Shown: one piece after another, positions 1-11,477 of the stretch | Layout: each line of letters begins with the position of its first letter | How positions within the stretch are numbered: position 1 is the first letter of the stretch | Translations under genes and position numbers: made by a program | The notes under the pieces: model-generated | Database searches by the model: none | Seen by the model: the letters and a program-made list of their open reading frames with translations, nothing else | Told to the model about the DNA's origin: nothing | Source: Eutypella sp. D-1 | Lineage: Eukaryota > Ascomycota > Sordariomycetes > Xylariales > Diatrypaceae | Direction of reading: 5' to 3' | NCBI GenBank assembly: GCA_023313575.1 | Contig: JAJTTP010000001.1 | Span: 1,860,001 to 1,924,000 of the forward strand | Length of the DNA stretch: 64,000 bases

Positions 1-1566
1 CAACTGCCGCCGTCCCCCGTAGCGCAGCAGCAATGGTGCTTCATCGGGAGCGACGACTCCGGCAGCCGAGCCCCGGATGAGACCGGAACCGGCGTCACGG
101 CCCAAACGGCGCGCGTGGTATCCGCCATCCGAGAACGTCTGCAAGGGCTTGGTCAGATGGCGAGCGCCATCATCAACACCGTCGTCCTGCTAAGGAGCAT
201 GGCGGACTTCCCGGCCGTCAATTCGCTCTACGGGTCACTCTTCGAAGAGCCGAACCCACCGGCGCGAGTCACTGTGTCGTGCGGCAACGAGGCCCTGCCC
301 GAGGGGTGCTGCATCGCGATCTACCTTACTGTCCAGGAGAGCAGTAGTAGTAGGAGGCGCGGCCTGCACGTCCAGTCGAGATCTTACTGGGCACCCGCGA
401 ACATCGGTCCCTACAGCCAAGCCATATCGGTCCCCTTATTTGCCCCTTCCTCGTCTCTAGACGGAGACGGAGCGGATGCGGATCCCGCCTACGCCGTTTC
501 TATCGCGGGCCAGATCCCCCTCGTCCCGGCCTCCATGATGCTTCCCAAGGCCGACCTAGCCCTCCAGGTCACGCTCGCTCTGCAGCACCTCTGGCGCGTC
601 GCTGCCGCCACCGACGTCCGATGGTGGACTAGCGCCGTAGCCTACTTTCCCCGCTCTACTGGCAGCGGCGCCTCGCAAATGCGCGTAGCCGCCCTCCTCG
701 CGGCCGCCGCCTGGCGCGCCGCGCACCTGTGGTCCCTCGCCCCCGGGCAAGGGGGGGATGGCGACGATGAACAGGAGGGCGGCCCAGACCTCTGGGATAG
801 ACGGTTCAACTCCGCCTTCCGGACCTTTGGCGGTGGCGGCGGCGGCGACCACGGAGAGGATGCTTCCGCGAGGACGATCCCGGATTGGCGCGTTGTTCGG
901 GGTTTTGAGGATGACGATGACGACGCGGATGATCGTAGCGGTGAAGAGAGGAAGGAGGATGTGTACGACGAGAGGAAACGGCAGGCCCTCCCCTTCATGT
1001 TCACGGCGGAGGTCGACGAGCTCCCGCGTGGGGCCGCCGTCGAGTGGCACGCGCACCTCGGGCTCGCCGCCGGGATAAAGTCCGGTTCCGTGCAGCCTTG
1101 CCGGAGCATCAGCCGTCTCCGCGCTGGCGACGGCAGCATCATCGCCGACGGGTCCGTCGAATTACATCACGCAGTGGTACGCACAGCTTCGGGAGTCTTT
1201 GTCCAGAGCGTCGCCGCGGTGCGCCTCCCGCCCGGGCAGGTAGCAGCGGCCACTGTCCCCACGAACGGCGCCAACGACGACAGCAGCCTACATATCCCGG
1301 CCCTCGCAGCCGCCGTCTCGGACGCGCGACAACGCGTCGTGGGTGCGCTGGCAGCTCTGGATGTCGCCCCGGACGCGGGGAATGCTTCCGACGCCGTCCT
1401 ACAGCTCGTCTACACGGACACCGCCGCGTTCCCCGCATCCGCATCCATGGACCCGCGGCTACCGCTACCCGTGATCCCGTGTCGCTCGCTGTGGTGTCCC
1501 AGGGGACGCCAGCTCGCCCTCGTGGCCATCTTCCAAAGCCGACTTGCGTTTCGCTCATCGGAATGA
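1..1566 (+). CDS. DPH6: Diphthine--ammonia ligase, C-terminal part (5' end outside window)
   Basis: Frame 1 is open from the first base, so the gene enters from the left; about 521 codons are present, ending at TGA. The visible part is the tail that fungal Dph6 proteins carry after the N-terminal ATP-pyrophosphatase domain: two RidA/YjgF-like (L-PSP) modules. The first is marked by APANIGPYSQAISVP (bases about 391-435) and VSIAGQIPLVPASMM (about 496-540), both characteristic of this family. A later stretch rich in Asp/Glu (bases about 900-985) is probably a disordered loop. Dph6 catalyses the last step of diphthamide formation on elongation factor 2, amidating diphthine with ammonium and ATP in the cytosol. 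The catalytic domain itself is not visible, so activity cannot be judged. The identification rests on the RidA motifs and their sequence context. Confidence 0.85.
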   Translation, partial: QLPPSPVAQQQWCFIGSDDSGSRAPDETGTGVTAQTARVVSAIRERLQGLGQMASAIINTVVLLRSMADFPAVNSLYGSLFEEPNPPARVTVSCGNEALPEGCCIAIYLTVQESSSSRRRGLHVQSRSYWAPANIGPYSQAISVPLFAPSSSLDGDGADADPAYAVSIAGQIPLVPASMMLPKADLALQVTLALQHLWRVAAATDVRWWTSAVAYFPRSTGSGASQMRVAALLAAAAWRAAHLWSLAPGQGGDGDDEQEGGPDLWDRRFNSAFRTFGGGGGGDHGEDASARTIPDWRVVRGFEDDDDDADDRSGEERKEDVYDERKRQALPFMFTAEVDELPRGAAVEWHAHLGLAAGIKSGSVQPCRSISRLRAGDGSIIADGSVELHHAVVRTASGVFVQSVAAVRLPPGQVAAATVPTNGANDDSSLHIPALAAAVSDARQRVVGALAALDVAPDAGNASDAVLQLVYTDTAAFPASASMDPRLPLPVIPCRSLWCPRGRQLALVAIFQSRLAFRSSE

Positions 1567-2200
1567 TGTGTAGCCAATCACCCAAATCGGGTGTTTACAT
1601 TTGAACATGGAGAGAAAAAGGGGGGCGTTGGTGGGATAAATACCCAAAAAAAAACACCAGGATTCTAGGCTTGAGGCTTGAGGTAAAAAGGACGCATAGC
1701 ATAGGCATGGGGTAAAAGTCAGGTATATAAAATAAAAGCCCACTCATCATGGGAATTCGTCTACTGCAATACGGCGCCTGGTCGGACTGCTCACATTTCA
1801 ACTGGTTCTGGGGACTCGCAGATTTATGCAATTTCTGACATATAGACTACTACTATTCTACATCTTAACTTGTTTGTTCTGCAGCTGTGCCTATTCTACA
1901 TTGTATCCGCCCCCAGTTCTTGATTACGCAGCGCGATTACTAAACTGCGCGTCGTCCCCCCCAATCCAATCCCCTTAGTGCTTGGTGTTAGCACTCTTGT
2001 CGATGATGAGACACCGTCGACTTGCTGGCATTGTTGCGCTCTGCCTAGGGAGATCGAGGTCAAGGTCGACGGCCCCAGCCGGGATCGTGCAGCCGAAGAT
2101 GATGTCTCAACCAAATAGATAGGGTATATCTAGATGTATACATACACATTGCTATCCCATGGCTGATGGCCAGTGGCCCCGGCTTTGTGACTATCGTCTA
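1567..2200. other. Convergent 3' spacer, no gene seen
   Basis: This spacer lies between the stop codons of DPH6 (plus) and the GPI-anchor-like gene (minus), so it should hold both 3' UTRs. It contains an A9 run near 1648 and an AT-rich segment around 1720-1740 that could serve polyadenylation. Small open frames here have no recognisable protein character. Confidence 0.5.
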
Positions 2201-3364
2201 TCAAGCGATGGCAGCGGCAGCGGCGAGTAAAGCGGCGCTGACCGCGAGCCAGGCCCACCGGTCACTGTGCGACATCGCAGAACTATCCGAATCGCCCTGG
2301 ACCACGACACCCCTGGCGACGACAACTGACGCCGTGGTCGAAGCGGTAGGCGGGGGGATATCGGAGATGGAAACTGGATCCGTAGTGGTGATGATCGAGG
2401 CGGACATGGAGTCGTTGGGGTCAGGGTCCACCACAACGACGGTGACGGTTACCATGGCATCGTCAGTGTCAGTGCTGGAACCGGGGTCCGAGATGCTGCT
2501 CGAGTCAGTCGGTGGAGGGGGTGGAGGGGCATCGGGGATAGAGACTGTGTCTACAACGGCGCTGGTTGATAAAGTGGATACGGAGACATCAGAGTTGGAG
2601 ATGGGGTCCATGGCACTGGTAGAAACGGTGGATACGGGGACATCGGTGGCGTCAGGATCCACGACGATGGTCACCGTCACGGTATCCACGTCGTCGGTGG
2701 CGGTAGTGGCGCTTGCCGTGCTGGTAGGGGTAGAGATAGAAGTAGAAGAGACCGGGGCGACGAGCGTCGTGTCATCTATGGTGTCGGTGGCCTGAGGAGC
2801 CCGGCGATTGACCCCTAATCCCGCCCACGGAATAGACAGGTCCGCCAAGTCGACAAAGAGCCGGCCGGCAGAGTACATGGAGTGCACGGGCGCCAACGGG
2901 GTGCCCGTGCACAGGGCTTCACTGGCGGTCGTCATGGCGGACGAGAAGAACGAGGCTTCGGCGTCGGAGGGTGGGTCCCCGCAGCTGTCGTTGCTGCTGT
3001 TGCCGTGGCCACCGTGGTCGTGGGCCCAAGCCAGGCATCCAAGGCATGCCAGCCAGTCATCGAAGAAGGGGCCCGAGCAAATGCACCGCGCGTGAGCCAT
3101 GAGGTTCTCCACCGACGTCCCGTTCGGTGCGCACTGCCGCTCAATGGTCTGCACCGACTTGCACGGGTTATCGGTGTCGTTGCTGCCGCTACCGCCTCCC
3201 GTGCTGATGGACGAGGACATCGTTCCCATTGCCTGTCGCATACGATTCTTCTGGGCCTTATAATCCGGATCTGGCGGCGTGATGGGCCCGTCGGTGGTAG
3301 TTTGGGAGCACGCCCCATGGAGAAGGGAGAAGAGACAGAGGACGAAAGGGGTCGGACACTTCAT
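2201..3364 (-). CDS. Secreted, GPI-anchor-like Ser/Thr-rich surface protein
   Basis: 387 codons, read from the ATG at 3364. A longer frame begins at 3427, but the internal Met is chosen because it starts a classic signal peptide (MKCPTPFVLCLFSLLHGACSQ). The mature N-terminal half has a compact cysteine-rich module containing CICSGPFFDDWLACLGCL, then a long Ser/Thr/Val/Asp-rich stalk built from repeats such as VTVTIVVDPD and VSVSTLSTSA. The last 20 residues are hydrophobic (LAVSAALLAAAAAIA), as expected of a GPI-attachment signal. Proteins with this layout sit in the fungal plasma membrane or wall. The cysteine spacing does not fit the CFEM domain. No enzymatic motif is visible and I do not recognise a named family. 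A single exon is assumed; an undetected intron is possible. Confidence 0.75.
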   Translation of the reverse strand: MKCPTPFVLCLFSLLHGACSQTTTDGPITPPDPDYKAQKNRMRQAMGTMSSSISTGGGSGSNDTDNPCKSVQTIERQCAPNGTSVENLMAHARCICSGPFFDDWLACLGCLAWAHDHGGHGNSSNDSCGDPPSDAEASFFSSAMTTASEALCTGTPLAPVHSMYSAGRLFVDLADLSIPWAGLGVNRRAPQATDTIDDTTLVAPVSSTSISTPTSTASATTATDDVDTVTVTIVVDPDATDVPVSTVSTSAMDPISNSDVSVSTLSTSAVVDTVSIPDAPPPPPPTDSSSISDPGSSTDTDDAMVTVTVVVVDPDPNDSMSASIITTTDPVSISDIPPPTASTTASVVVARGVVVQGDSDSSAMSHSDRWAWLAVSAALLAAAAAIA

Positions 3365-3930
3365 CTTGAGCAGATGGGGGGCCTGACAATTGATTATTCT
3401 ATGTGAGGTAGTCGTTCTATTGCTCAATACTCAGGACCAGAGAGAAATAAGATAGGAACTTGTCGGCTTGACCTATGGGAGTACGGTAGAGCAAGGACAC
3501 TGTTGCCGCTCGGAGAGCGAGAGCAGCGGGAGCATCTTATAAAGAGAGGGGAGCCATAAGAGCTTCCGATGGGTATGACTAGACCTCCCACTGTATGACT
3601 GGATGATAGCCGATGGTGTGTAAACTTAAGCTTTGCATCGTCCCTAATGGAAACCCACCGCCCTAGTCAAGTAGCCGGGACGATACCTGAAGCTATTTTG
3701 GCTGTGCGCCGCACCAATATATGCCACGGGCACCCGCCTATCTATTAAGCTTCGCCTAACGAGTAAGATGGACGATGTGTAGTTGGGAAGACGCGTAAAC
3801 ATAGCTATGTAAGCGTCATTCCCGGAGGATAGCCGAGGTCAATGCTGCTCAGTTTTACCTGACAGAGCTTATCGCAGCTCTAGGAACGATGGCTACGTGA
3901 GAAATAGGAGATAGGTGCTCGCTCGCTTTA
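3365..3930. other. Spacer between two minus-strand genes
   Basis: This holds the promoter and 5' UTR of the GPI-anchor-like gene and the 3' UTR of the GIG1-like gene. No open frame of interest was seen. Confidence 0.5.
3537..3544 (-). promoter_or_regulatory. TATA-like box upstream of the GPI-anchor-like gene
   Basis: On the minus strand this reads CTTTATAA, about 173 bases upstream of the ATG at 3364. It is the best TATA match in the spacer in the right orientation. This is a motif match only. Confidence 0.3.
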
Positions 3931-4692
3931 TCAGACCTTCTCGCAGAGCGGAACGTCGCCGTTCGTGATCTCATCGATGAAGGCGGGGTCCGGGTCGAAG
4001 ATCATGACGTGGAAATGCTCGACCGCCTGGACGGACTTCAGAGACCTCCAGTTCTTGAACCATATATACTATTTTCACATTTCCCCGTCAGCGAAGGGTG
4101 GAAGACCCCGGGCAGGACAGAATGACAATTTTTTTGTATGTGAACATTTTCTTCTTACCCGATCCCTGGGCAGCTTGCTCCCGAACTTCTGCTGCACGAA
4201 GGCTTCGATTTCGCCCCTGGCGGCGTCCGTCAAGTCCGTGGTAACGGGGTCCTCCTCGAGGTCGAACTTGGTCCAGACGACGAGGTGGACGATGCGCTCG
4301 TCGATGCCGTAGGGCCAGTCATTGCGGAGGATGCGCACGTCGTCGTCGCACTCGAACGGCCTGCTTCCGGCAGGTACGACGGGAGATTCCCAACGGAGCC
4401 GCACCGCGAGGATGAAGTCCATGATACTACCGTAGTCGCGACGCAGCTGCCAAGTGTAGGCCAGGTACCGCCGGAGCTGTGACGGCACCCGCTGGAACAG
4501 GTCGAGACGGTTGTTCCGCACCAGCTCCCGTACCTCCGGCCACGACGACGTCCGGTACTCCGAGTCCGGCGTGCTGATGATTCCGATGTCCTTTGCGGTC
4601 AAGTTTCGCAGGAACTCCGGGCACTCGGCCGTCCTCTCGCCCTCCGGGACGTTGACTTGCCAGTAGGGCAGACGGGCGCTGATGCTTCCCAT
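3931..4692 (-). CDS. GIG1-like protein (N-acetylglucosamine-induced protein 1 family, DUF3605)
   Basis: Two exons: 4159-4692 (178 codons from ATG) and 3931-4068 (45 codons plus TGA), separated by a 90-base intron starting GTAAGA and ending AAATAG. The spliced protein is 223 residues. The family is recognised from WPYGIDERIVHLVVWTK near the end of exon 1 and from WFKNWRSLKSVQAVEHFHV followed by an IFDPDP motif in exon 2; only splicing brings the two together, which supports the intron. Candida GIG1 is induced by N-acetylglucosamine, but the biochemical role of the family is unknown. Without splicing the frame would run on into 27 unrelated residues and stop at 4075. The GIG1/DUF3605 assignment is from memory of the conserved motifs. 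Confidence 0.8.
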
Positions 4693-7600
4693 TTTATCTT
4701 CTGGGGATTTATCTCATCTACTTGAACCTTTAGAATATAATCTCTTTCCCCTTTAAACTTTTCGGGTAAGCCCGTAACCCGAGACAACTTATCAGGATAA
4801 GTTCTGCGGCGTAGGAGAGTAGCCGGCCGCTTGAGTCCTGATCATGGACAACTAATTAGAAGAGCTGCTAGGGAGGCACGTGGCTCGCTAGGCCGTTTGA
4901 ACCACGAATATAGAGAGGCTCAAGGTGTCACGACGATGCATCCGACCACCAAAAGATCCTGCGATGGGTATTGGGAGACTACCTAGGAGAACTATTTTTA
5001 GCGGATGCTTCGCCGGGTTACGGGTGTATGCGGCACGGACTGAGACGGCGGGGGTCTTAATTACAGAGGACCCGGATGGTGGCGCAAGGTGTGGCTCCCA
5101 TGAAACGGGAAAAGATATGTGAATCCTTTCGACAAAGCCAAACGAAGCGCGAGACGGACGAGAGCATAGATGGACAAGCAAACCTCAGACCCTTAATCGT
5201 GCATAAAATATTATCATGCCTTGCATATCATGTCATCAAACCGGTGACAAGGCTGACAGATAAATGAATACCGTGTTTATTTATGCTCGGTAAGTTGAGC
5301 CGCCTCTCGATAGCCCTGGAGGTAGTTGGTGCCGACTAGTCAGGTAACTAACTACCCTGCTCTAGGTAGCTAAATGGATGTAATATTCTTAGGAAACCCC
5401 CGGACCCCTTGTTACATACATGTGTAGTAACGTTCACCCAAAAAAGGGGAGATGGGAAAGGGAAAAGAATCTTGGAAAAAAGGGGGGGAAACCCCCGCCG
5501 ACTTCGTTCTCTTTCTCTCCCACCGATTCCCCACGTGCAAAAGTCGGTGTTGCCTATTAGTGCGCCGACTATTTCGACTACCTAGAGCTCTAGTGCATAT
5601 CTACCTGAAAGATACCTAATAAAAGTACCCAATAAGCTACCCGCTACATACCTACCGAAGGTAGTTAAGTCAGGTACATACATGGAAGATTAAAGGTGCT
5701 ACAAGGTGATCAGCTCTTAAGATCCCTTGTTAGCCTCGCCTGAATAGATTCAATATCCGTTGCTGATATGGAAGTCCGGGTATGGACGTGTTTGCAGGTA
5801 TTATTGCATATAGATTCTAGCTACAAAGATAGAAGAGAGGGAGGGAAAAAAAACTTCTTCGTTAGAGAGAGGGTTACATGGCGGCATGGCCGATACGATA
5901 CACCAAGCGAAGTTGCTTGTTAATGAGGCGGTGGCTCAGAGTCGATAGGTTCGACGAAGGTTGTTGTTGTTGTTTGCCCCCACAACACCCACGAAATCAA
6001 AAGCTTCTAGACTCCCGGAGGCCGGCCAAAACGGCATGGCGCCTCCTCGAGATCGATATCTAGACTTGGGTATGGAGGACGTTTGCATGGCAAGGGTTTC
6101 TTCAGCAGGGTTTAATTTTCATTTCCTTTCTTCCAAGCTGAAGCCGAAGCCGACTTGTGCATAGATCGTACTGTGCGACTGCATAGCAAGAGGCAATGTC
6201 GAAGGGCAAACGGAAAGGGCAACGGATGCGGTGAGGCGTCCAACGTTGACGACCCCTTATTCAACTAAACCAGTAGTAACCCTGATTAACCCAGTCTTGG
6301 AAAGCTTCATGTGTCCATCCTTCTTTTTTAGCTCCCGTGCGGACTTATATAGCGACTACATACGCCGCAGATGACATTTTGATCCACACCGAGGAACAGT
6401 CCACCGGATGCGCAAGCTCCTGTGGAAACAACTATGTATATACAACTTACTACCTAGGTTAGGGACGCCTGCACCCGCACGGGTCCTCTGGCTGGAAAAA
6501 TGAGGCTGACTGGTCTAGTCCATGATGTTCCAGACTGTTTCCTTGGTCGGCATATGAATAGGAGGGAAATAAGCATACGGGAGAGATACGATATTGCCAT
6601 GCAACTTTATACGTATAGATAGTATCTCCCCTTTGGCAAGCGTAAAGCATTTCCGATGACCGAGGCACCGGTGCGGCATGAAGAGATACGGCTATGGTGG
6701 AACGCGTGGTTCGAAGGAAAGCGCATTATATGCACACAGCTCGGAGGAGGCGTAAGCTATCAGATGTATTGAACGAAGCTGAGGCAGCTGTCAAGGCGCG
6801 TCGGCCTATCATACCCCTAGAATGGCATTCGTGATATACAGTTTGCCTATCGCAGACCCCGAGGCTGATGAAATGCTACGATTAAAAAATGGCATGTGCC
6901 TGACTTGCATTCGTGGAGTGTAACACCAAAATCAAGAAACTTTTGCAAGTTGTGATTTTTAATCCCCAACAGTGTTGGCCGTAACGGTATGACGGCTGAT
7001 GATGTGGTAGTACCAGGTACGTATCGTGCATCTTGTTTTCGCTTGCTGCGGCACCAACTTGACGAGGGAGGGGAGAGGTGGGGGGCACTTAGGGGTCGAC
7101 GCTGGCTAGTGCGCGTATTTGTTGAAATCGGGTTAGAGGCATGATGAGAGAATACTACCTCAATATATCACACTTACGATGCGACGTAGATAGGTAATAA
7201 AAAGCCACTCACTACTCTGTGGAAGAAGAGGCACAGTACGTGCTTCGACTTAGTTGTTGTCGGTCCGTGTTCATATATTACTTTGCCTAGGTTCCCGACA
7301 AACTCTATTCCGCTCTCGCATCTACAGTGTTAAGAAGTTAAGGTTAAGTTGTCCCAGACCGTCAGATCACGCCACCGAAGTGGCGGTTCCAGCCGATGGT
7401 TTGGTGTAGCATCTCAAACCAAAGTTAAGTTCAGGATCTCCCGTTATCGGTGTGTTGATCGACATGAGCCCGAGCAATCTGCTGTCCCGGGCCGTCCTGG
7501 CTTGTCTGGCGCAAGTCTGGATGGCCAGCTTGTTTGGGGGTGGCAGGAGTTGTGGGAGTCGTTTATCTTTTTGTCTTGTGCGACTGCCTGTCCCTCTACC

Positions 7601-8516
7601 CCTCTAATCCCCCTCATTCATGTGACGATGACTTTTTTGCAAATCGATCGCGGTGGTGGGACGGCAAGGGGTTGGGATTGGACAGGAGGCGGGATGGCAA
7701 ATGCATGATTGCGCATCCACGCAGTATAGACAGAACAAGGGGAGACAGGAGGTGGTTGAGAAGAGTTTTTACAAGCAACAAGGTTTAGTGGTCATCTTGC
7801 CGTTTATGCGTTCTTGGGCTTGTCTCTTGTTTTTAGAAGTATAAAAGAAGTTTAAAATAAAATAAAAAGTCAGAAGAAAAAAGAAGAAAAACGATGCCCG
7901 GTCAGCCCTTATTCCTAAGTACTTGTAACCCAAAAGGTTCTTGGGCATAAACTATGCCAAAGATACTTTAAGGTCACTTAAGTGTGTACCAATAGGTATC
8001 TATGGATATACTAGGTATGAAAATCCAGTTGCGGAGGAATGTTTCGAACTTCATGTTTGGGCTTCTATTACGTCAATCTTCAATAACCTATCTTCAATCG
8101 TGGGCGTGTTTGTGCGAGCTAACCCCACTTTCTTTTCTTGGACAGACCTGAGCAGAGAGAAGCCCCTTGCCCCCCCTTGCCCCCCTCCTTTCCCCCCCAA
8201 ATCCCCCGGAAGATATCCATGGAACATCGACAGCCTATCGGCAGGCTATCCACGGACCAATAAGACCGAAAACCTGTGTGTGACCCGGTATCTAGGTACC
8301 ACCTTGCAGGGAAGAGGGAGGCCAGCCAACCCAGCCAACCAAGCCAACTCACAAGCTTGAGGAGTTGAAGAGTTGAGGAAGCTCGAAAATCCGTCTAAAT
8401 CTTTCGTCACCCACTATTTAGATACAATACCTAGCAGTCAATGTTTACTACCCCGCTATCCTGCCCGCCTGTCTACGTACTACCTAGCTACGTACCTACC
8501 TAGGTAGATACTTGCT

Positions 8517-8560
8517 GCTGTATGTGTGTTGTATGTGTGTTGTATGTATGCTGTATGTAG
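8517..8560. repeat. TGTATGTGTGT-type short tandem repeat
   Basis: Three to four imperfect copies of a GTATGTGTGTT unit lie in the UGP1 upstream region. A simple-sequence repeat; no function is implied. Confidence 0.6.
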
Positions 8561-8688
8561 TGTAGAAGTTACTTCAACGTTAGGTTCAATGGTAGTTAGT
8601 AGTACATACCTCAGGGTTAAGCTCAACTCAACCTTGGGATTCTCCGTCGTGCGATAAAAAGTACCGGAGCCCAACTTATCCTCTGCTG

Positions 8689-8752
8689 TTCACTTCCTCT
8701 CACCAACTTCAACTTCAACTTGCCTTCTCCTCCCATCTCCCTCCCCCCTCAT
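8689..8752 (+). promoter_or_regulatory. CT-rich leader upstream of UGP1
   Basis: An almost pure pyrimidine and CAACTT-repeat tract sits 75-140 bases before the UGP1 start codon. CT-rich stretches near the transcription start are common in strongly expressed filamentous-fungal genes. This is inferred from composition only. Confidence 0.35.
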
Positions 8753-8827
8753 CGAGATATTTGGAAATCCCGGCGAAATATCGACTGAATATTCTTACAC
8801 TACTACATTCATTACCTAGGTATTCAC

Positions 8828-11477
8828 ATGTCTACCATGTCGCAAGCTATCAAGAGTGCCTTGCCTTCCCACTTCAAGGGGACCCTGGGTCCTCAGGACG
8901 CAGAGGATACCGGCAGACATCACATCAAGACTCAATCACACATGGTAAGTTTTTTGGAGTTTTTGGCTGGTGTTCCTGTCGTTGTTTGGGACCTACCCTT
9001 AAACAGCAACATTTCGAGGAACAACTCAGCTTTGGAAACATACGCAGCAATTTCGCTTTGTGTCGATCCTTGGAAACCCCACCATGAAATCCCCCCATGA
9101 ATCTAATCCCCCTCCTCCCCCCCTTCTTTGTCTATCAGCTTGTCCCGTCTAGAGCTCTGCGAGCTTGTCTACCAGCCAGTTGATCCACCACCGGTCCTCG
9201 AATGTATACTCGTCTCGGGTTTGGTATCCTGGTGAATCAACCATGTCAAATGTCAAACTTATAGCATCATGTGTTGTCTTTCTCTTCCTCATACCCGTTG
9301 TCACCATTATGAACATGAGCACTCGTCTCAAGAGGTGGCTTGGAGCTACAACCAAACCACCTGCAACTTGAATTACTTGAATTTCTTGAATTTATCGAAC
9401 GAGTACTTTTCTAAAGTTCTCTTCCAATATTTTACTCCTCCCCCTATCCCATCTCACCCCTACCCCTCCCCACTGCGTCTTGATTTGGTTCATGCTCCTT
9501 AGACCGCCAATCTTTCAAATCTTCCAAGACCATTCAAGTTTATAGTACTACTAGCTTGGAAGGCGCCATCTCTTGAATTCCTCGTTTTGATTTTGTCGAT
9601 TTTGTCGATTTCGTCAATTTTGTCAATTTTGAAAATACATACAAAGAGCATGCGCTTGGCCCTCCTTCCAACCCCACAACAAGCATTCTTTTCTACCAAG
9701 ATTAATCCAGCAACGCGTCCAATATATATATAATATTCTATACTCTTTCTCTACATATATTCAGAGAGAGATATATACGCCTCTCTTCCCTTTTCCCTAC
9801 TCCTCTTTTATACACGATTCCCAATATCTAATATCGCTAGCCACGCGAACTGTGCTAATGGAAGGAAAGGCGTTCGAGGAAAATTCCACCAGCGTTGCTG
9901 CTACGGAAATGCACAATGCGCTCGATAACCTCGCCGAGACGGTGAAGGATTCGAATGAGAAGAAGGTAAGCTCTTCAACCTCCGAACTACATCACTCCAG
10001 AACTACCGAGCTATCTGACTAACTCTTGACCTTCCACCCTAAAGTTGTTTAAAACCGAGATGGCCAACTTCGAAGCCCTGTTCCGCCGATACCTCAGAGA
10101 GAAGGCCCAGGGAAGCGCCGTGTACGTGCGGCCAACAATCACCGATCTCCCTTTATATCCACTACATTTGCTGATTATTGGACCAGTGATTGGGACCGCA
10201 TTGCTCCTCCTGACAAGGGCCAGGTTGTAGAATACGAGGACCTCCCTAACTCCGACGCCGCCAACTTCCTCGAGAAGCTCGCTGTCCTGAAGCTCAATGG
10301 TGGTCTTGGTACCTCGATGGGCTGTGTCGGCCCCAAGTCCGTCATCGAAGTCCGTGATGGCATGTCATTCCTGGACATGTCGGTTCGTCAGATCGAGTAT
10401 CTGAACAAAACCTACGATATAAAAGTTCCTTTCATCCTGATGAACTCCTTCAACACCAACGACGACACTGCTGCCATCATCAAGAAGTACAACCCGAATA
10501 CGGTCGATATCCGTACCTTCAATCAGTCAAGATACCCCAGAATCTACAAGGATTCCCTCCTCCCCGTCCCCAAGGACTATGATGCTCCCATCAACGAGTG
10601 GTATCCTCCGGGACACGGTGACGTCTTCGAGTCGCTCTACAACTCCGGCGAACTTGACCAACTGATCAAGGATGGAAAAGAATATATCTTCCTTTCCAAC
10701 ATTGACAACCTTGGTGCTGTGGTTGATCTACGTATCCTCCAGCACATGGCCGAGACCGGGGCTGAGTACATTATGGAGCTGACCAACAAGACCAAGGCCG
10801 ATGTCAAGGGTGGTACTATCATCAACTATGACGGAAAACCTCGTCTACTCGAACTTGCCCAGGTCCCCAAGGAGCATGTCAACGAGTTCAAGTCCATCAA
10901 GAAGTTTAAGTACTTCAACACCAACAACATCTGGCTGAACATTAAAGCTATCAAGCGCGTTGTCGAGAAGGGAGCGCTCGAGATGGAGATCATCCCTAAC
11001 GGCAAGTCTATTCCTGGTGACAAGAAGGGCGAGTCGGACATTTCCATCATCCAGCTGGAGACCGCCGTTGGTGCTGCCATTCGCCATTTCGAAGGAGCGC
11101 ACGGTGTCAATGTGCCCCGCCGCCGATTCTTGCCCGTCAAGACGTGTTCTGACCTCATGCTGGTCAAGTCCGACCTGTACACCGTCAAGCGCGGCCAACT
11201 GCAGATGAGCTCCAGCCGATTTGGCGACGCCCCGCTCATCAAGCTGGGCAGCGACTTCAAGAAGGTCTCGGACTTCCAGAAGCGCATCACGTCAATCCCC
11301 AAGATCATCGAGCTCGATCATTTGACTATCACTGGGAACGTGACTCTGCACCGCGGCGTCACGCTCAAGGGAACGGTCATCATTGTGGCGACAGAGGGCT
11401 CGACCATCGACATTCCTCCGGGATCGATCCTGGAGAACGTCGTCGTGCAGGGTAGCCTGCGTCTCCTGGAGCACTAG
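8828..11477 (+). CDS. UGP1: UTP--glucose-1-phosphate uridylyltransferase
   Basis: Four exons: 8828-8944, 9870-9965, 10045-10121 and 10187-11477, giving 526 residues, close to the usual length for the fungal enzyme. The splices are in frame: SHM joins AFEENS, the next junction follows NEKK, and the codon for V in GSAV-DWDR is split across the last intron. The enzyme makes UDP-glucose from UTP and glucose-1-phosphate in the cytosol, feeding glucan, glycogen, trehalose and glycosylation pathways. The nucleotide-binding loop [16 protein letters not shown] is at about residue 133. The substrate-binding landmarks [16 protein letters not shown] and KADVKGGTI are intact, and the C-terminal left-handed beta-helix ends in [18 protein letters not shown]. 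The first intron is unusually long (925 bases); the others are 79 and 65. MSTMSQ offers two possible starts three codons apart. Confidence 0.95.

Larger units (their letters stand above)
4693..8827. other. 4.1 kb spacer without a supported gene
   Basis: Only short open frames occur, the longest 139 codons (7941-8360), with no domain-like sequence, good start context or splice structure. Visible items are purine-rich tracts near 5440-5500 and 7850-7890, a perfect 6-bp hairpin (CGCCAC-CGAA-GTGGCG) near 7369-7384, CCTAGGTA-type motifs, and a TGTATG-based tandem repeat at 8517-8560. The right end is the UGP1 promoter. Confidence 0.5.

Noticed and set aside
2166..2795. Plus-strand 209-codon Thr/Val/Ser-rich frame
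   Set aside because: It is the complement of the Ser/Thr stalk of the minus-strand surface protein; repeat composition alone keeps it open.
4888..5181. 97-codon minus-strand frame
   Set aside because: Reads partly protein-like (SVRAAYTRNPAKHPLKIVLLG), but without a recognisable family, good context or neighbouring exon signals.
7941..8360. 139-codon plus-strand frame
   Set aside because: Poly-proline from a C-rich tract and no domain-like sequence; the minus strand is open over the same part for the same reason.
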